Part shown: positions 42,320-50,847 of the stretch, piece after piece
Numbering within the stretch: the stretch's first letter is position 1
Layout of the letters: each line of letters opens with the position of its first letter
Assembly (NCBI RefSeq): GCF_001434785.1
Contig: NZ_AZDT01000055.1
Coordinates: 23,397 to 87,396, forward strand
Direction: 5' to 3'
DNA length: 64,000 bases
Source of the DNA: Levilactobacillus namurensis DSM 19117
Lineage (GTDB): Bacteria; Bacillota; Bacilli; Lactobacillales; Lactobacillaceae
The notes under the pieces: generated by a model
Database searches by the model: none
What the model was told of the DNA's origin: nothing
The model's input: the letters and a program-made list of their open reading frames with translations, nothing else
Program-made: the position numbers and the translations under genes

Positions 42320-43183
42320 TTATAGCATCTTTGGATCATTTAAAATTTGTTCTACCGCCACAGCTAAATCCGTCACCGGACGACCCAAAATTTGTTCAAG
42401 TGTACGTGAATCTGCCACGTCTTCGCCATTATGTCCAACCTGCGCGTAACTTTGATAAGCTGCCGTTAATTGCTGTTCCATTGGCGTTAAGTGTGCCATT
42501 GCTAAATTATCTAGCAACTGGGTCCCTGAGACCTCATGTACCTGAATCGTCTTTTGAGCAACTTTAGCTGCCACTTGACCTAACTCCTGGTACGTTACTG
42601 GACGACCAGCTAAGTTCACGATTTCCGGGGTGTGATCAGCTAAAACCACCCGAGCACCGGCCTCAGCTAAATCTTGCTTAAGGACCCAGGCTACCCGACC
42701 ACCAGCCGAAGCATCTGATAAATAACCAGTTTGTATCGCTGCTTTAAGTTGCGGTGCAACCATTTCAAGATAGAAGCCATTACGCAAAAACGTATGCGAA
42801 ATTCCTGTAGCACGGAGTAATCGCTCAGTTTCACGGTGATTTTGTTCCAACCCAAACTTTGGATATTCTAGGCCGAAAAGACTAGTATACGCTACAAATT
42901 TAATAGTACTTCGCTGAAGGGCTTGGACAACATTTCGTTGAAGGTTTTGGTCTGGCACAGAAACGAAAAGTATCCGATCAATATCGCGAAAAGCTTGCTG
43001 CAAGGACGCTGGGTCCCGATAATCACCAATTCGCGGTGTCACGCCCTGTTCCTGTAATTCCTGATTGTGGTTCGTGTTTCGAACCAACCCATATAACTCG
43101 GTACCTACAGATGCGAATTGTCGGAGACTTTTCAACGCTCGTTGCCCGTATCCACCAGTAGCTCCTGTTACTAAAATTTTCAT
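42320..43183 (-). CDS. NmrA-like NAD(P)-binding oxidoreductase (YtfG/QorB type)
   Basis: 287 residues. Rossmann loop ILVTGATGGYGQRALKSL at the N-terminus, then IGDYRDPASLQQAFRDIDRILFVS and FVAYTSLFGLEYPKFGLEQNHRETERLLRATGISHTFLRNGFYLE, as in quinone-reductase-like NmrA proteins. TTAGGAGG lies before the ATG. A small truncated flavin-reductase-like gene lies 11 bp upstream and a TetR gene is divergent, which is the usual arrangement for stress- or quinone-responsive reductases. A hairpin at about 42250-42287 may be its terminator. Confidence 0.88.
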   Translation of the reverse strand: MKILVTGATGGYGQRALKSLRQFASVGTELYGLVRNTNHNQELQEQGVTPRIGDYRDPASLQQAFRDIDRILFVSVPDQNLQRNVVQALQRSTIKFVAYTSLFGLEYPKFGLEQNHRETERLLRATGISHTFLRNGFYLEMVAPQLKAAIQTGYLSDASAGGRVAWVLKQDLAEAGARVVLADHTPEIVNLAGRPVTYQELGQVAAKVAQKTIQVHEVSGTQLLDNLAMAHLTPMEQQLTAAYQSYAQVGHNGEDVADSRTLEQILGRPVTDLAVAVEQILNDPKML

Positions 43184-43194
43184 AAATTAACCTC

Positions 43195-43422
43195 CTAAAA
43201 TGCCGTTCCCAAATTTTGAGCAGCCTGAACCTGATCACTTCCTAAAACTTCCCCCCAACTAGGCCAATGCAAGTAATGCTCAAAATTATGATACCAATCG
43301 GTTAAACTTTGATAATCATGACCACCCGCAACGCCCAATAAAACATCGATAAAAGTTTGGGTTAATTGATCCAGCCGTCCTACACGTCGGGTAGACCTAA
43401 TTAAAATAACAACGTTTTTCAT
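43195..43422 (-). pseudogene. internally deleted NAD(P)H-dependent FMN reductase
   Basis: 75 codons. The start MKNVVILIRSTRRVGRLDQL is like the first strand and loop of NADPH-dependent FMN reductases (which normally read GS-x-R-x-G-R). The end WGEVLGSDQVQAAQNLGTAF is like the C-terminus of the same family. About 100 residues in between are missing, so the flavodoxin fold cannot form. A ribosome binding site (GGAGG) is still there. Either a decaying gene or a short peptide. Confidence 0.5.
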
Positions 43423-43525
43423 AAGAAGTCCTCCAATAACGTAAAGTGCTGTTGCCCATTATGACTAGTATTTTCTTGCTGAACAATTCCTAAAATATTA
43501 ATTTCATCCAAAATATGGATAAAAA

Positions 43526-43554
43526 TTGAAAATTGTCCACTTTATCGTTAAACT
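43526..43554 (+). promoter_or_regulatory. promoter of the TetR gene
   Basis: TTGAAA (43526-43531), 17 bases, TAAACT (43549-43554). On the other strand, TTGTTC-17-CATAAT at about 43455-43485 could drive the reductase genes. Confidence 0.5.
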
Positions 43555-43589
43555 GATCCTAAATTCCCCCAGTCAGGAGGCCCCACACC

Positions 43590-44132
43590 ATGCAAAATCA
43601 AACGAATTGGCTCATTGCTCACACCCTAGAAGCGCTATTAACTACGACCCCTTTTGAAAAAGTTCGCGTCACAACTCTTTGTCGTGCCTGCCAGATTTCA
43701 CCGCAAACTTTTTATAACCACTTTACCGATAAATATGCGCTAGTAGCCTGGATGTTTCGTCAAGACTACATTCAAGCAACCAACCAAGCTCATTCTTATA
43801 CAATTAGCCTATTGATCCAGGTAACCCAACAACTTCTCAGCCACAAGAGCTTTTATCGGCAGGTGTACCAAGTTAACTCCCAAAATTCAATTAATCATTA
43901 CATCTACCAGTTCAATCTTAAGTTGGCCACGCAGGCCGTGATGAGTAATTATCATCAGGAACACTTAACCGTTGAGCAGACCCTAGCCATTAAGTACCAC
44001 ACCTACGGTACTATGGCTTTGTTTCAAGAACTACTTTACGACCAACTGGACATTCCGCTTAATGATCTCTGCATATTTGAATATCAACGAACCCCCGATT
44101 TTCTGAAACAAGCGTTATCTAAAAACTTCTAG
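43590..44132 (+). CDS. TetR family transcriptional regulator
   Basis: 180 residues. HTH: PFEKVRVTTLCRACQISPQTFYNHFTDKYALVAWMF. The C-terminal helical domain (SHKSFYRQVYQVNSQNSI...FQELLYDQLDIPL) resembles DhaS-like TetR regulators. AGGAGG lies nine bases before the ATG. It is divergent from the NmrA-like reductase, the probable target. After its stop, 44133-44309 holds a weak hairpin (TGTCACTTT...AAAGTAACAG, 44240-44273) but no gene. Confidence 0.88.
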   Translation: MQNQTNWLIAHTLEALLTTTPFEKVRVTTLCRACQISPQTFYNHFTDKYALVAWMFRQDYIQATNQAHSYTISLLIQVTQQLLSHKSFYRQVYQVNSQNSINHYIYQFNLKLATQAVMSNYHQEHLTVEQTLAIKYHTYGTMALFQELLYDQLDIPLNDLCIFEYQRTPDFLKQALSKNF

Positions 44133-44309
44133 TCCCATACCGGCAAACGATACCAATACTGACTTAGTTACCATCATTAGTTGTATACCCTAAAGCTATC
44201 ATTTTACGACTAACCGAATAACTTCTTAGTTAAAAAAGCTGTCACTTTATCCTTTCCAAGATTAAAGTAACAGCCTTTTGTTAGTCATTAATTCACCAGC
44301 CAAAGATTA

Positions 44310-44752
44310 AAATCACCTCCGCATACACAGGCAAAAACTGCCAATTGGAAGAGATTAGGAATCACCCCCGTACACACGGGGAACACGCTAATTCATCGTA
44401 GGACCCTGGCATGTAGTCAGAATCACCCCCGTACACACGGGGAACACCAGGTGCTGAACCAAAGTACACCGACGCACAGGGAATCACCCCCGTACACACG
44501 GGGAACACCTTCCATATTGATTAATCTAAGCAGTTTACCGAGAATCACCCCCGTACACACGGGGAACACACGGCCGGAAAGTCGTTGGCTACGAAATTAC
44601 AGGAATCACCCCCGTACACACGGGGAACACGCGACCATGAAATTGCAAAATCGAATTGATGAGGAATCACCCCCGCACACACGGGGAACACCCTTAACAG
44701 AGTAAACTGTTTTGCTTGTTATTGGAATCACCCCCGCACACACGGGGAACAC
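44310..44752 (-). CRISPR. type I-E CRISPR array 4 (8 repeats, 7 intervals)
   Basis: Repeats at 44310 (strongly degenerate), 44359, 44420, 44481, 44542, 44603, 44664 and 44725. Intervals are 33 bp except the first, which is only 21 bp. Five repeats have core CGTACACACG; the two next to the leader have CGCACACACG. The leader follows on the right. Confidence 0.96.
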
Positions 44753-44822
44753 ACTAAACAAACACCGCCAAATCAGCATTCGCAAAACGGCTATTCGCCA
44801 AATTTAATCACTTACGATTATA
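44753..44822 (-). promoter_or_regulatory. CRISPR leader 4
   Basis: ACTAAACAAACACCGCCAAA, AAATTTAATCACTTA, then minus-strand TATAAT at 44817-44822, 65 bases from the first repeat. Nearly identical to leader 3. Confidence 0.8.
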
Positions 44823-44905
44823 CCTGCCACCCAGCTAGCCGGCAAATGCATGGCCTCCAAAAAACACAATCTCTCACAAGGATTCCAATAATTCATCCCA
44901 CTCAA

Positions 44906-44956
44906 AAAGCGTGCCCGCTCACCTGACGACTGTCAGATGCTGCGAGCACGCTTTAT
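44906..44956 (-). terminator. terminator of the RNA methyltransferase gene
   Basis: Minus-strand AAAGCGTGC pairs with GCACGCTTT around an inner stem CTGACAG/CTGTCAG-like region, followed by TTTTTGAG. A second copy lies at 40833-40883 in the duplicated segment. Confidence 0.8.
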
Positions 44957-44968
44957 TTTGACATAACC

Positions 44969-46339
44969 TTAGTCTTTCCGCTTCAGCACCGTCACCGATT
45001 CCACGTGCGGCGTCTGTGGGAACTGGTCGACGGGTTGAATGTCCCCATCGATTACGTATCCCAACTCTTCGAAGTGGGCCACGTCGCGGACCAGCGTCGA
45101 TGGGTTACAGCTAACGTAAACCACCTTGCGCGGCGCCATCTTAGCGGCACTTTCAATCAAGCTAGGAGCCAAGCCCTTTCGTGGTGGATCGACCACGATC
45201 ACGTCCGGCTTGACGCCATCTGCCTGCCACTGCGCCATCTGATCTTCCGCCTTGTTCACGGCGAAGTCCACGTTGGTCAGGTGGTTCTTCTGGGCGTTAA
45301 CCTTCGCATCCTCAATGGCCTCAGGGACGATTTCGACCCCGTAGACCTGCTTGGCGTGCTTGGCCAGGGCCAATGAAATGGTCCCAATCCCACAGTAGGC
45401 ATCAATCACCGTCTCGTTGCCCGTCAGGCCGGCCTTATCAATGGCCATCTGGTAGAGCTTTTCCGTCTGTTGCGGGTTCACTTGGTAGAAGGACCGTGCC
45501 GAAATCGCAAACGTTAAGCCCATCAATTGGTCTTCAATCGTCGGCTTGCCGTAAAGGACCCGCGTCACGTTCCCCATGATTACGTTGGTCCGCTTGGCGT
45601 TGACGTTTAACACGATGCTCTTGACCTCAGGTAGCGCCTGGTGAATCTGCTCCACCAGTTGGGCCTGACTCGGAATCTTCTGCTGACGACTGATCAAGAC
45701 GATCATCATCTCGTGACTGTAGTAGCCCCGCCGTACCATGATGTTGCGGATGACGCCCTTATCGTTGATTTCATCGTAAGCAGGAATCTGGAACTGCCGT
45801 AACAGGTCGCGGACCTTCACGATGGCCTTATCGATCTCGGGGTCCTGGATATAGAAGTCTTCCAGCGGAATCAGGTCATGGCTGTGTTGCCGGTAGAAAC
45901 CGGTCTCCAGTTGGCCCTTGAGCTGCCGAACCGGCACTTGAGCCTTGTTCCGGTACTGAGTCGGGTGGTCCATCCCCAAAGTCGGGGCCACGGCCACGTC
46001 AATGTGGGCTTTCTTGAACAACTCGGCGATCTGGTCATGCTTGAACGCCAATTGCGCCGGATAACTCAGATGCTGCAAAGGCGCGATGCCCGTCTGCCGG
46101 TAAGTCTTATCGACATCGGTGACCCGGTCAGGTGACGTGGTCTTGAAGGCCACGACCCGTGCGAACCCGTAGTGCTTTTGGACCTTAGTCACTTGAATCG
46201 TGACCACTTCGCCGGGTAAGGCGTTTTCGATAAACAGGGAAAAGTCGTCGACCTTAGCTAAGCCTAACCCTTGGTAGGTCAGGTCCGTAATGGTGACGTC
46301 TAACTGTTGGTTCTTCTTTACTGGTGCTGTGCTTTTCAT
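44969..46339 (-). CDS. 23S rRNA (uracil-5-)-methyltransferase, RlmD/RlmCD type
   Basis: 456 residues. N-terminal TRAM domain (DVTITDLTYQGLGLAKVDDFSLFI), then the SAM-dependent domain with VIDAYCGIGTISLALAKHA and VVDPPRKGLAPSLIESA, and the catalytic Cys in YVSCNPSTLVRDVAHFE. The four-cysteine Fe-S cluster site common in RlmD is absent: the place reads TGIAPLQHLSYPAQLAFKHDQ. It may act at two 23S sites like Bacillus RlmCD. Its 3' end is duplicated at 40890-40921. Confidence 0.9.
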   Translation of the reverse strand: MKSTAPVKKNQQLDVTITDLTYQGLGLAKVDDFSLFIENALPGEVVTIQVTKVQKHYGFARVVAFKTTSPDRVTDVDKTYRQTGIAPLQHLSYPAQLAFKHDQIAELFKKAHIDVAVAPTLGMDHPTQYRNKAQVPVRQLKGQLETGFYRQHSHDLIPLEDFYIQDPEIDKAIVKVRDLLRQFQIPAYDEINDKGVIRNIMVRRGYYSHEMMIVLISRQQKIPSQAQLVEQIHQALPEVKSIVLNVNAKRTNVIMGNVTRVLYGKPTIEDQLMGLTFAISARSFYQVNPQQTEKLYQMAIDKAGLTGNETVIDAYCGIGTISLALAKHAKQVYGVEIVPEAIEDAKVNAQKNHLTNVDFAVNKAEDQMAQWQADGVKPDVIVVDPPRKGLAPSLIESAAKMAPRKVVYVSCNPSTLVRDVAHFEELGYVIDGDIQPVDQFPQTPHVESVTVLKRKD

Positions 46340-46366
46340 AATTACCTCATATTTTCTAAGCGTTAA

Positions 46367-46405
46367 AAAAGGGACTTTGCACCATTATGACGCAAAATCC
46401 CCTTT
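46367..46405 (-). terminator. terminator of the gatCAB-dagK operon
   Basis: Minus-strand GGGGATTTTGC pairs with GCAAAGTCCC, followed by TTTTTT. Confidence 0.88.
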
Positions 46406-46419
46406 CCGTAAACGATTAT

Positions 46420-47451
46420 CTATTTTTTGGCGGCCGCATCGGTCGAATCAGTCGCCGGGTCCGCAGGCAGTTCTTCCACCTGCTTGACGAATTTCTGTTC
46501 TGCTTCTAGCATTTCTGGCGACTCCATGGTCACCGCGGAATCCGGAATGGCGTCTAGGTTGGCGTACATCTCAATGTGTTGCCGCAAGTTGCGGAACTTC
46601 ATCGGCGCATCGCCACCATATTCACCGTCTAAGTTGATCATCATCCGGTCTTCCACCGGCCGTGCGACCACTTTACTGGTCTTCACGTAGATGATGTGCG
46701 GGTCGTTGATGTGCTTCCCGCCATTCAAGACCAACCCCATCAACCGGAGCAATTCCGGTAGACTGGCCGTCTTAACGATGATCATGGTAAACTTCCCGTC
46801 ATCTAACGCGGCATCGGGGACGATCTTTTCGAACCCCCCGATGGAATTCGTCAGTGCCAGCAAGAACATCGACGCCTTCCCCCGGAAATGGCCCCCGTCA
46901 TAGGTCAAGTCCATCTCGATGGGCTTGATCTGCGGCAGGAGTTCGGCGCCCTTGGCCAGGTAAGCCAGGTAACCGAAAATGGATTTCAGGTTGGACGGTA
47001 CATCGTAGGTCAGCTCGGTCAGTAGACCACCACCCGCAATGTTGATGAAGTACTGGTCACCGGCCTGACCAATGTCCATGTTCACCGTCTGTTCCTTCAA
47101 AACCACCTTAGCGGCTGCCAAGGGGTCTTCCCGTGGAATGTGCAGTGCGCGCGCATAGTCGTTGGTGGTCCCGGCCGGGATGATGGCCATCTTGGGACGG
47201 TGCGGTAAGCCGGCGATCCCATTGACCACTTGGTTAATGGTCCCGTCGCCACCTGCCGCCACGATGAGCTCGAAACCGGCCCGGGCTACCCGAGTTGCCT
47301 CGTCACGAGCCGAATTCGGCGCTGGCGTGGTCGCGTAAGCACTGGTTTCATAGCCGGCCTGCTCGAACACTGCCAAAATATCAATTAAATCTTTCTTTAA
47401 CGCCTCACGGCCTGAGGTTGGGTTATAAATCACCCGTGCCCGTTTACGCAT
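46420..47451 (-). CDS. dagK: diacylglycerol kinase (DagK/DgkB family)
   Basis: Recycles diacylglycerol from lipoteichoic-acid synthesis into phosphatidic acid. 343 residues. RVIYNPTSGREALKKDL, VAAGGDGTINQVVNGIAG (nucleotide loop) and MAIIPAGTTNDYARAL. The C-terminal sandwich domain includes MINLDGEYGGDAPMKF. The acidic C-terminal tail is unusually long. GGAGG lies seven bases before the ATG. It is the last gene after gatCAB, 20 bp downstream of gatB. Confidence 0.94.
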   Translation of the reverse strand: MRKRARVIYNPTSGREALKKDLIDILAVFEQAGYETSAYATTPAPNSARDEATRVARAGFELIVAAGGDGTINQVVNGIAGLPHRPKMAIIPAGTTNDYARALHIPREDPLAAAKVVLKEQTVNMDIGQAGDQYFINIAGGGLLTELTYDVPSNLKSIFGYLAYLAKGAELLPQIKPIEMDLTYDGGHFRGKASMFLLALTNSIGGFEKIVPDAALDDGKFTMIIVKTASLPELLRLMGLVLNGGKHINDPHIIYVKTSKVVARPVEDRMMINLDGEYGGDAPMKFRNLRQHIEMYANLDAIPDSAVTMESPEMLEAEQKFVKQVEELPADPATDSTDAAAKK

Positions 47452-47471
47452 GCTGGTGCCTCCATTGTTCT

Positions 47472-48893
47472 CTAGTGTTTCAAAGCAGCCATCAATAACT
47501 TGTTGACCACTTGTGGGTTGGCTTGCCCGTGGGTCTGCTTCATAATCTGGCCCACCAGGTAACCGACTGCCCGGTCTTTCCCGTTATTAAAGTCTTCGAT
47601 GGATTGTGGATTCTGGTCCAACACATCATCGATGATTGGTTGAAGCTTAGCTGGATCGGATAATTGAACCAAGCCGTGCGCTTCCACGTAGGCCTTAGGT
47701 TCCTCACCCTTGGTCACGGCCTTGAAGACCTTCTTGGCCATCTTGGTCGAAATCGTGCCATCGGAAATGAGGTTAATCATACCGGCTAAGTTGGCTGGTG
47801 TCAACTTAGTGGCGGACAGATCAACTTGGTTATCGTTCAGGTAGGCGTTCACGTCCCCTTGCAGATAGTTGGCCGCCATCTTCGGATCCGCCTTCAACGC
47901 GATCATAGCATCGAAGAAGTCAGACATTTCCTTAGTCTGGGTAATGACCATGGCGTCGTAGTCGGTCAAGCCTAAGTCGTTGACGTAACGTTCACGCCGC
48001 TTCCCAGGCATTTCCGGCATCGCTGCCTGTAAGTCCTTGATCCAGTCATCGGAGATGTTCAGCGCTGGCAAGTCGGGTTCTGGGAAGTACCGGTAGTCAT
48101 CGGAACCTTCCTTGACCCGCATCAGAATCGTCTCGCCAGTCTTTTCGTCGAACCGCCGTGTCTCCTGTCGTACGCTACCGCCGGACATCAAGACTTGTTG
48201 TTGCCGCTTTTCTTCGTACTCCAGGCCCCGCTTGACGTAAGTGAAGGAGTTCAAGTTCTTCAATTCCGTCTTGGTCCCGAACTTCTCTTGACCCACCGGC
48301 CGAACCGAAATGTTAACGTCGACCCGCATGGACCCTTCTTCCATCTTCACGTCAGAAATCCCCGTGAATTGGATTCGTTGCCGCAAGGCTTCCAGGTAAG
48401 CGTAGGCTTCCGCTGGAGAAGCAATGTCAGGCTTCGACACGATTTCAATCAGCGGCGTGCCTTGCCGGTTCAAGTCCACGTAGGAATAGTTCCGTTCGTG
48501 GGTGTTCTTCCCGGCATCTTCTTCAATGTGCATTTCTTCGATCCCGATTTTCTTCTTCACACCGTCAACCGTGATCTCGACCCACCCGTCATGCGCAATT
48601 GGCTTGTCCGCTTGCGTGATCTGGTAAGCCTTGGGGTTATCTGGATAGAAGTAGTTCTTCCGGTCGAAGTGGGTGTGTTGTTCCACGTCCGCGTGTAAGG
48701 CCAGTGCCGCGATGATGCCATCAGCGACAACGCCCTTGTTGGTGGTCGGCAGAACCCCTGGATATCCCCAGTCGATCACGTTGGTGTTGGCGTTAGGGTC
48801 ATCCCCAAATTCAACGGGTGATGGACTAAAGATTTTCGAATTCGTCTTTAATTCAACGTGGACTTCCAGTCCGATAGTCGTTTCAAAATTCAT
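47472..48893 (-). CDS. gatB: Asp/Glu-tRNA amidotransferase subunit B
   Basis: tRNA-binding kinase subunit of GatCAB, which turns Glu-tRNA-Gln (and Asp-tRNA-Asn) into the amide form. 473 residues, full length. [22 protein letters not shown] at the start, [32 protein letters not shown], the helical domain, and the C-terminal YqeY-like tail ending [15 protein letters not shown]. Its start codon directly follows the end of gatA with a shared base. Confidence 0.97.
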   Translation of the reverse strand: MNFETTIGLEVHVELKTNSKIFSPSPVEFGDDPNANTNVIDWGYPGVLPTTNKGVVADGIIAALALHADVEQHTHFDRKNYFYPDNPKAYQITQADKPIAHDGWVEITVDGVKKKIGIEEMHIEEDAGKNTHERNYSYVDLNRQGTPLIEIVSKPDIASPAEAYAYLEALRQRIQFTGISDVKMEEGSMRVDVNISVRPVGQEKFGTKTELKNLNSFTYVKRGLEYEEKRQQQVLMSGGSVRQETRRFDEKTGETILMRVKEGSDDYRYFPEPDLPALNISDDWIKDLQAAMPEMPGKRRERYVNDLGLTDYDAMVITQTKEMSDFFDAMIALKADPKMAANYLQGDVNAYLNDNQVDLSATKLTPANLAGMINLISDGTISTKMAKKVFKAVTKGEEPKAYVEAHGLVQLSDPAKLQPIIDDVLDQNPQSIEDFNNGKDRAVGYLVGQIMKQTHGQANPQVVNKLLMAALKH

Positions 48894-50362
48894 TAGTTGT
48901 GACCCCCTAACGTTGGAACTTTGGTATGAAATTCTGTGTTTTGTTCAAAGGCGTAACCAGCCTGATAGAGCGTGCTTTCGTCAAATGGCCGTCCAATCAG
49001 TTGCATCCCGATTGGCAACCCCTTACTGAAGCCGGCTGGTAAGGACAACCCCGGCAAGCCCGCTAAGTTGACTGGAATCGTCAAAATATCGTTCATGTAC
49101 ATGGTCATCGGGTCGGTGATCTCTTCACCAATGCCGAACGCCGTGGTTGGCGTAACGGGGCCCATGATGAAGTCGTGGTCCTTTAAGATGGCCTTGAAGT
49201 CGTTCAAGATGACCGTCCGGACCCGAGCCGCCTTCAAGAAGTAGGCATCGTAGAACCCGGCAGATAAGGAGAACGTCCCTAACATGATCCGGCGTTTAAC
49301 TTCTTCACCAAAGCCTTCGGAACGGGACTTCACGTAGACGTCTTCCAGGTTCTTGACATCCTGAGCCCGGTAACCGTAACGAATCCCATCGAACCGTTGT
49401 AAGTTCGAGGACGCTTCGGATGAAGCGATGATGTAGTAAGCTGCGACCCCGTACTTGTTATGCGGTAAGGAGACTTCGTCGACCGTCGCCCCTAATTTCC
49501 GGTAAGTGTCCGCTGCCGCTAAGATGGCCTGCTTCACGTCATCGGCGATCCCGTCACCCAGGAATTCCTTCGGCAACCCAATCCGTAAGCCCTTGACGCT
49601 AGTCGCAGCCGTCAAGTCTGCCGCGTAATTCGGCACTGCTTTATCGGAACTGGTCAGGTCGTGTTGGTCGTGCCCAGCAATCGCGCTGAGCATCAAGGCG
49701 TTGTCCTTAACGGTTCGCGTCATAGGGCCAATAGCATCCAAGCTAGACCCGAAGGCAATCAGACCCCACCGGGAAACGCGACCGTAAGTTGGCTTCATCC
49801 CAACGACCCCGTTGAAGGAGGCCGGTTGGCGAATCGACCCACCGGTATCGGACCCTAAGGTTGCGGGAACCATTCCGGCCGCCACAGCGGCTGCCGAACC
49901 ACCCGAAGACCCACCAGGGACCTTGGTGTGGTCCCAGGCGTTCTTGGTAGTCTTAAAGGCGGAGTTTTCCGTCGAACTCCCCATGGCGAATTCATCCAAG
50001 TTGGTCTTCCCCACAGAAATCATCTGGGCGTTAGCCAACTTCTGAACCACCGTGGCGTCGTAGACCGGCTTGAAGTTCCCTAAGATCTTCGAGCCCGCCG
50101 TAGTCGTGACGTTCTTAGTCACTAAGTTGTCCTTTAACGCCATTGGAATCCCAGCTAAGGGCTGGTCTTCGCTAATGCCGGCCGCGTCGATCTGGTCGGC
50201 TTGCGCCAAAGCTTCATCTTCATTTAAATGCAAGAAGGCATCGACTTGGGGATCCGTAGCCTTGATATTGGCAAAAGTCTGTTGCGTTAATTCCTTAGCG
50301 CTGTACTTCTTAGCCACCAAATCGGCATGCAGACTGGCGAGGTCTTGCTTTAAGTAATCCAT
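48893..50362 (-). CDS. gatA: Asp/Glu-tRNA amidotransferase subunit A
   Basis: Amidase subunit that frees ammonia from glutamine for GatB. 489 residues. The amidase signature [31 protein letters not shown] contains the catalytic Ser-cis-Ser pair, with the Lys in MALKDNL upstream. Three bases separate it from gatC, and its end overlaps gatB by one base, so all three are coupled. Confidence 0.97.
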   Translation of the reverse strand: MDYLKQDLASLHADLVAKKYSAKELTQQTFANIKATDPQVDAFLHLNEDEALAQADQIDAAGISEDQPLAGIPMALKDNLVTKNVTTTAGSKILGNFKPVYDATVVQKLANAQMISVGKTNLDEFAMGSSTENSAFKTTKNAWDHTKVPGGSSGGSAAAVAAGMVPATLGSDTGGSIRQPASFNGVVGMKPTYGRVSRWGLIAFGSSLDAIGPMTRTVKDNALMLSAIAGHDQHDLTSSDKAVPNYAADLTAATSVKGLRIGLPKEFLGDGIADDVKQAILAAADTYRKLGATVDEVSLPHNKYGVAAYYIIASSEASSNLQRFDGIRYGYRAQDVKNLEDVYVKSRSEGFGEEVKRRIMLGTFSLSAGFYDAYFLKAARVRTVILNDFKAILKDHDFIMGPVTPTTAFGIGEEITDPMTMYMNDILTIPVNLAGLPGLSLPAGFSKGLPIGMQLIGRPFDESTLYQAGYAFEQNTEFHTKVPTLGGHN

Positions 50363-50365
50363 TAA

Positions 50366-50674
50366 TTAGTCCTCACTTTCATCGATGATGGCTGGCACCT
50401 TGATGTAGCCGCGTTCAGCATCCGGTGCATTCTTCAGCAGGGCCGCACTTTGACCCCAGTTGTCCGCTACGTCGTCGCGCATCACGTTGATCTGATCCGT
50501 GACACTGCTGGTTGGTTCAACGCCGGTGGTATCCACCTCACTGAGTGATTCAAACAAGCCGATGATGTCATCGAGTTGCGGGGTTAACGCGTCCAGCTGA
50601 GTATCCGTAAACTCAAGCTTGGCCAGTTCGGCAACGTGTTGAACTTGCTCACGATTAATTCGATTAGCCATCAA
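50366..50674 (-). CDS. gatC: Asp/Glu-tRNA amidotransferase subunit C
   Basis: Small linker that joins GatA and GatB. 102 residues. INREQVQHVAELAKLEFTD, then IIGLFESLSEVDTTGVEPTSSV and a C-terminal tail RGYIKVPAIIDESED. First gene of the gatCAB-dagK operon. AAAGAAGGAT lies before the ATG. Confidence 0.95.
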   Translation of the reverse strand: MMANRINREQVQHVAELAKLEFTDTQLDALTPQLDDIIGLFESLSEVDTTGVEPTSSVTDQINVMRDDVADNWGQSAALLKNAPDAERGYIKVPAIIDESED

Positions 50675-50744
50675 TTATCCTTCTTTCTTAATTATCCGTA
50701 TGACCCGTTTACCCGCTTAGTTCTGCGAGCAAACACACATTGCT

Positions 50745-50753
50745 ATTTTACCA
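50745..50753 (-). promoter_or_regulatory. extended -10 promoter of gatCAB-dagK
   Basis: Minus-strand TGGTAAAAT with TAAAAT at 50745-50750, about 70 bases before gatC. Confidence 0.45.
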
Positions 50754-50788
50754 TATATCGCTCTAACGCCAAAGATTCTCACCAAAAA

Positions 50789-50825
50789 GGCGGCGGTTTT
50801 TCCTTAATCGAAAAACCGCCGCCCA
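50789..50825 (-). terminator. camS terminator
   Basis: Minus-strand GGCGGCGGTTTTT pairs perfectly with AAAAACCGCCGCC, then TTTTT. It separates pcrA-ligA-camS from gatCAB. Confidence 0.95.
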
Positions 50826-50847
50826 TTCATTAGTTCTAAGAACCCGA

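Noticed and set aside
37243-45000. cas genes
   Set aside because: I looked at every frame between the four arrays for Cas1, Cas2, Cas3 or Cascade motifs and found none; the genes present are TA-like, GNAT, DUF3841, NmrA-like and TetR.
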